NCBI GenBank assembly: GCA_002295325.1
Contig: DBGA01000085.1
Coordinates: 14,412-23,313 of the forward strand
Source: Ruminococcaceae bacterium UBA866
GTDB lineage: Bacteria; Bacillota; Clostridia; Oscillospirales; Ruminococcaceae
DNA length: 8,902 nucleotides
Direction of reading: 5' to 3'
Shown here: positions 5,550-8,902 of the stretch, piece after piece
Layout: every line of letters begins with the position of its first letter
Numbering within the stretch: the stretch's first letter is position 1
Program-made: the position numbers and the translations under genes
The notes under the pieces: model-generated
The model's database searches: none
What the model was told of the DNA's origin: nothing
Seen by the model: only the letters and a program-made list of their open reading frames with translations

Positions 5550-7955
5550 CTATTTTACAACAATATTAACAAGCTTGTTTGGAACAACGATTTCCTTAAC
5601 GATTTGTTTGCCATCAATTGCCTCTAGAACCTTTGGGTCAGCTTTTGCAGTTTGTATGGCAGTATCCTTGTCACAGTCAGTTGGCAAGCTTATTTTTGTC
5701 TTAATTTTACCGTTCACCTGCACTGCAAGTTCTACAGTATCATCCATACACTTGGTTTCATCGTAGGTTAACCATTTTTGTAATGATAACATTCCTTCAA
5801 ACCCACATAGCTCATAAAGTTCCTCTGTGATATGTGGTGCAAATGGATTTAGCATAATTAAGATAGATCTATATTCTGCCTTGTTTAGCTTACCTACAGC
5901 TTGAACATCATTTAACAGTGCCATCATAGCAGCAATTGCTGTATTGAATTTTAAGCTTTCAATATCATCAGTTACTTTTTTAATGGTTTTATTCATTGAA
6001 ACTTCAAGCTCTTTTGAATAACTGTCACCATCAACTAAAATATCCTGCAAACTCCAAATTCGGTCAAGGAAGCGTGCACAACCTTTAACTCCTGTAGCAC
6101 TCCAAGGAGCAGCCTTTTCAAAGTCACCAATGAACATTTCATAAAGACGCATTGTATCAGCACCGCACTCGCTTACGATATCATCTGGATTTATAACGTT
6201 TCCACGAGATTTACTCATTTTTTCGCCGTTTTCACCCAGTATCATACCGTGGCTAGTACGTTTTGCATATGGCTCTTTACAGCTAACAACACCGATATCA
6301 TATAGGAATTTATGCCAAAAACGAGAATAAAGCAAGTGAAGAGTTGTATGCTCCATACCACCGTTATACCAGTCAACCGGTAACCAGTAGTCAAGTGCCT
6401 CACGAGCTGCTAGCACATCGGTATTTTCCACGTCGCAATAACGCAAGAAGTACCATGATGAGCCCGCCCATTGTGGCATGGTATCAGTTTCACGTTTCGC
6501 TGGCCCTCCACAATCAGGACAGGTTGTATTTACAAAGCTATCCAGTTTTGCAAGTGGAGATTGTCCATCATCAGTTGGCTCAAAATCCTCTATTTCAGGA
6601 AGTTTTAAAGGCAACTCACTCTCTGGAATTGGCACATATCCGCATTTTTCGCAAAATACAATTGGAATAGGCTCGCCCCAATAACGTTGACGTGAGAATA
6701 CCCAGTCACGAAGTTTGAAGTTTACCTTTGGATTTCCAAGTTTATTCTCGTCAAGCCAATCAATAATTTTTGATTTCGCTTCTTCTACTGTCAATCCAGT
6801 TAGAAAACCTGAATTTACCATAACTCCAGTTGCACAGTCAGTAAATGCTTCATTTTCGATATTTCCACCTGCAACAACCTCAATAATAGGCAAATCAAAT
6901 GTTTTTGCAAATTCATAGTCACGAGTATCATGCCCTGGAACTGCCATAATAGCCCCAGTTCCATATGTCATAAGCACATAATCAGAAATATAAATAGGAA
7001 TTTCCTTTTGATTTACTGGGTTTATTGCATTAATGCCTTGAAGTCTTAATCCAGTCTTTTCTTTGATTACCTCAGTACGCTCAAAGTCAGATTTTTTGGA
7101 GGCCTTTATTTGATATTCAGTGATTTCATCAATATTTTTAATCACATCAATTTTTTCTTTTATCATTGGGTGCTCTGGAGAAATTACCATATAAGTTGCG
7201 CCAAAAAGTGTATCTGGACGTGTTGTGTAAACGAACAATTCATCACCAGTAGTTGTTGTAAATTTAACCTCTGCTCCGGTTGAACGACCAATCCAGTTCT
7301 TTTGTGATGACTTTACTCTTTCTATGTAATCGACAGAGTCAAGGTCATCAATCAATTTTTGTGCATATTCAGTAATTTTAAGCATCCATTGGCTCTTAAC
7401 CTTGCGAACAACTTCGCTATTACAACGCTCACAATTGCCGCCAACAACCTCTTCGTTTGCCAATACTACCTTACAAGAGGTACACCAGTTAACAGACATT
7501 TCGCTTTTGTAAGCAAGCCCATGCTTAAATAATTGTAAGAATATCCATTGTGTCCATTTATAATATTTAGGATCAGTCGTATTGATTTCTCTGTTCCAAT
7601 CAAAAGAAAGACCCAAGGATTTAATCTGATTTTTAAAATGTGCAACATTTTGTTCAGTTACAATTTCTGGATGGATATGGTTTTTCATTGCATAGTTCTC
7701 AGTTGGTAGTCCAAACGCATCCCAGCCCATTGGATAAAGGACGTTATAACCCTCCAAGCGACGTTTTCTTGAAACGATATCGAGCGCAGTATAGGGACGT
7801 GGATGTCCTACGTGTAAGCCTTGTCCAGACGGATAAGGAAACTCTACAAGTGCGTAAAATTTCGGCTTTGTATAATCGTTGCTCGCTTGGAAAATCTTTT
7901 TATCATCCCATGTTTTTTGCCATTTTTTTTCAATCTCAGTAAAATTATATTTCAC
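5550..7955 (-). CDS. leuS: Leucyl-tRNA synthetase
   Basis: Class I aminoacyl-tRNA synthetase that charges tRNA-Leu; cytoplasmic, 801 aa, normal length for bacterial LeuRS. The HIGH motif appears as HVGH (48-51, within [11 protein letters not shown]) and the KMSKS loop at 579-583. The inserted CP1 editing domain, which hydrolyses mischarged tRNA, is complete, with TTRPDT (244-249) and [18 protein letters not shown] (331-348). Two cysteine clusters suggest zinc-binding modules: C158/C161/C175/C178 and C435/C438/C479/C482. The tRNA-binding C-terminal region ends [11 protein letters not shown]. The start is GTG (7953-7955), placed by AAAGGAG eight bases upstream. It follows rsfS by 15 bases, so there is no room for a T-box leader here; any such control would lie further upstream. 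Its stop, TAG, is the only non-TAA stop seen. Confidence 0.98.
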   Translation of the reverse strand: MKYNFTEIEKKWQKTWDDKKIFQASNDYTKPKFYALVEFPYPSGQGLHVGHPRPYTALDIVSRKRRLEGYNVLYPMGWDAFGLPTENYAMKNHIHPEIVTEQNVAHFKNQIKSLGLSFDWNREINTTDPKYYKWTQWIFLQLFKHGLAYKSEMSVNWCTSCKVVLANEEVVGGNCERCNSEVVRKVKSQWMLKITEYAQKLIDDLDSVDYIERVKSSQKNWIGRSTGAEVKFTTTTGDELFVYTTRPDTLFGATYMVISPEHPMIKEKIDVIKNIDEITEYQIKASKKSDFERTEVIKEKTGLRLQGINAINPVNQKEIPIYISDYVLMTYGTGAIMAVPGHDTRDYEFAKTFDLPIIEVVAGGNIENEAFTDCATGVMVNSGFLTGLTVEEAKSKIIDWLDENKLGNPKVNFKLRDWVFSRQRYWGEPIPIVFCEKCGYVPIPESELPLKLPEIEDFEPTDDGQSPLAKLDSFVNTTCPDCGGPAKRETDTMPQWAGSSWYFLRYCDVENTDVLAAREALDYWLPVDWYNGGMEHTTLHLLYSRFWHKFLYDIGVVSCKEPYAKRTSHGMILGENGEKMSKSRGNVINPDDIVSECGADTMRLYEMFIGDFEKAAPWSATGVKGCARFLDRIWSLQDILVDGDSYSKELEVSMNKTIKKVTDDIESLKFNTAIAAMMALLNDVQAVGKLNKAEYRSILIMLNPFAPHITEELYELCGFEGMLSLQKWLTYDETKCMDDTVELAVQVNGKIKTKISLPTDCDKDTAIQTAKADPKVLEAIDGKQIVKEIVVPNKLVNIVVK

Positions 7956-7963
7956 AATAAGTG

Positions 7964-7970
7964 CTCCTTT
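7964..7970 (-). promoter_or_regulatory. Shine-Dalgarno site supporting the GTG start of leuS
   Basis: AAAGGAG on the minus strand immediately follows the rsfS stop codon and is eight bases before the GTG at 7953-7955. No ATG lies at a suitable distance in frame. Confidence 0.8.
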
Positions 7971-8324
7971 TTACTTTAAAAGTTCAACTATATCAAGTTT
8001 TTTACCATCTGCCCACAATTTCTCAAGGTTATAGAAGTTTCTTGTTTCCTCATGGAAAATGTGAACAACAACATCAACATAATCTAAAATAATCCAGTTT
8101 GCATTTTGATATCCCTCAACACGTTCAGTATATTTACCGAGCTTTTTAAGTTCAAACTCAACCTCATCTGCAAGTGATTTAACGTGAGTAGTGTTGTTAG
8201 CTGATGCTATTACAAAATAATCGCTTAGAATAGTTAGGTCTGCAATCTCAATAACATCAATTCTATCAGCTTTTTTTGTGTCTAATGTTTTTGCAACTGC
8301 TGTTGCTAGTTCAAGTGAATTCAT
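7971..8324 (-). CDS. rsfS: Ribosomal silencing factor RsfS
   Basis: RsfS (RsfA, Iojap/YbeB family) binds uL14 on the 50S subunit and blocks joining with 30S, reducing translation in starvation or stationary phase. The 117-aa protein is of normal length. The family blocks are clear: ILSDYFVIASANNTTHVKSL (32-51), and EGYQNANWIILDY (70-82) leading into VVVHIFHEETRNFYNLEKLW (85-104). AAGGAG lies upstream of the ATG at 8322-8324. It sits between the LCP gene and leuS, an order common in Clostridia, and is probably co-transcribed with both. Confidence 0.97.
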   Translation of the reverse strand: MNSLELATAVAKTLDTKKADRIDVIEIADLTILSDYFVIASANNTTHVKSLADEVEFELKKLGKYTERVEGYQNANWIILDYVDVVVHIFHEETRNFYNLEKLWADGKKLDIVELLK

Positions 8325-8354
8325 ATTTTCTCCTTATTTCTTTATATTGTTGTC

Positions 8355-8902
8355 TTATGGTGTGTATTCGTAATTTTTATTTAACTCAATGATACCAAGC
8401 TCATCTGCTGAAATTGCATCTGAATAGGGTCTAAAATGCTCATTGAGCAAATCTGCTGTTGGAAGCTTTTTAATTGATAACACAGAAAGTCCATTATGTG
8501 TTCCGCCAATAACAGGCAAGACATGGAAGTTTATGTCGTTACTCTTGTCTAATTTCATCAGCTGATTATAATATCCGAGCATCTGCGCTATTGTAAGGTC
8601 AGTTGTAACCTCTTTTATTAAAGTAGGTGCAAGCGAAACTATCTCGCCATTGCTTGCTGAGAAAACTTTTTTCAGCAATGCTTCAAGAAAAATACGCTGC
8701 ATATCTATACGGCCTAAATCACCGTTTGCATAGCTTTTACGTTCTCTTACGAAGATTTCAGCTTGCTTTCCATTCAAGGTTTGAAGCCCTGGCTTAAGTG
8801 TTGTTCCTTCAAGTATAATCTTTTTTGGAACATCAACTTCTACTCCACCGATTTTGTCGACAACAGTAATAAAGGCATCCATATTTATAGTAACATAATG
8901 GT
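8355..8902 (-). CDS. LCP (LytR-CpsA-Psr) family protein, C-terminal part
   Basis: Partial: the 5' end lies beyond the right edge. The frame stays open to the last base, and the residues before the ATG at 8880-8882 (HYVTIN) fit the LCP domain, so that Met is internal. LCP proteins are membrane-anchored, act outside the cell, and transfer lipid-linked glycopolymers such as teichoic acids onto peptidoglycan. Visible domain blocks are VDKIGGVEVDVPKKI, then LKPGLQTLNGKQAEIFVRER, then GDLGRIDMQRIFLEALLKK; these include conserved arginines that bind the polyprenyl pyrophosphate head group. The N-terminal membrane anchor is not in view. About 90 residues after the domain are less conserved and end in YEYTP. 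It lies 30 bases upstream of rsfS. Confidence 0.93.
   Translation of the reverse strand, partial: HYVTINMDAFITVVDKIGGVEVDVPKKIILEGTTLKPGLQTLNGKQAEIFVRERKSYANGDLGRIDMQRIFLEALLKKVFSASNGEIVSLAPTLIKEVTTDLTIAQMLGYYNQLMKLDKSNDINFHVLPVIGGTHNGLSVLSIKKLPTADLLNEHFRPYSDAISADELGIIELNKNYEYTP

Noticed and set aside
6344..6670. Plus-strand open frames of about 100 codons opposite leuS (also 7640-7942)
   Set aside because: They lie entirely antisense to the conserved leuS frame, have no ribosome binding site and resemble no known family.
7956..7970. T-box leader for leuS
   Set aside because: Only 15 bases separate rsfS and leuS, which leaves no room for a T-box.

Overview
The window is AT-rich bacterial chromosome. 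Its gene content and order point to a low-GC member of the Clostridia (Bacillota), possibly Oscillospirales or a relative; that is inferred from gene neighbourhood and protein style, not from a search. Every recognisable gene lies on the minus strand, so transcription runs from the right edge to the left. Intergenic gaps are short and most genes have a clear Shine-Dalgarno sequence. All checked stop codons are TAA except leuS (TAG), so TAA works as an ordinary terminator here.

Layout in the direction of transcription. (1) 8902-5550: the C-terminal half of an LCP (LytR-CpsA-Psr) cell-wall ligase, then rsfS (ribosomal silencing factor) and leuS (leucyl-tRNA synthetase), tightly spaced; this is a familiar Clostridia order. 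(2) 5549-5200: rpsU (ribosomal protein S21, 58 codons) with its own near-consensus sigma-A promoter, a leader hairpin touching its Shine-Dalgarno sequence, and a hairpin terminator. (3) 5167-2275: a YqeG-type HAD phosphatase overlapping an endonuclease IV-like TIM-barrel gene by one base, then aroQ (type II 3-dehydroquinate dehydratase) and an M24 Xaa-Pro peptidase. (4) 2189-1632: efp (elongation factor P). (5) 1553-1110: a CD1247-type acidic zinc-ribbon protein. (6) 1090-227: an FMN riboswitch with its terminator, controlling a RibU-type riboflavin transporter S component. (7) 226-1: no gene, but a 17-bp perfect A/T-rich inverted repeat. The aroQ - Xaa-Pro peptidase - efp order is also the order known in Bacillus subtilis.

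The most striking observation is in efp. The gene is intact from a strong Shine-Dalgarno sequence and ATG through all 185 expected codons, except that codon 32 is TAA. Codon 32 is the site of the loop-tip lysine (Lys32 in B. subtilis, Lys34 in E. coli) that carries the post-translational modification EF-P uses to rescue polyproline-stalled ribosomes. A single A-to-T change from AAA would produce it. A sequencing error, a recent nonsense mutation and a recoded stop are all possible; the sequence alone cannot separate them, and the first two are the simpler explanations.

The other genes are mostly ordinary housekeeping functions: translation (rsfS, leuS, rpsU, efp), shikimate pathway, peptide turnover, cell-wall polymer attachment and vitamin B2 uptake. 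I saw no mobile element, CRISPR array, tRNA, rRNA or defence system.
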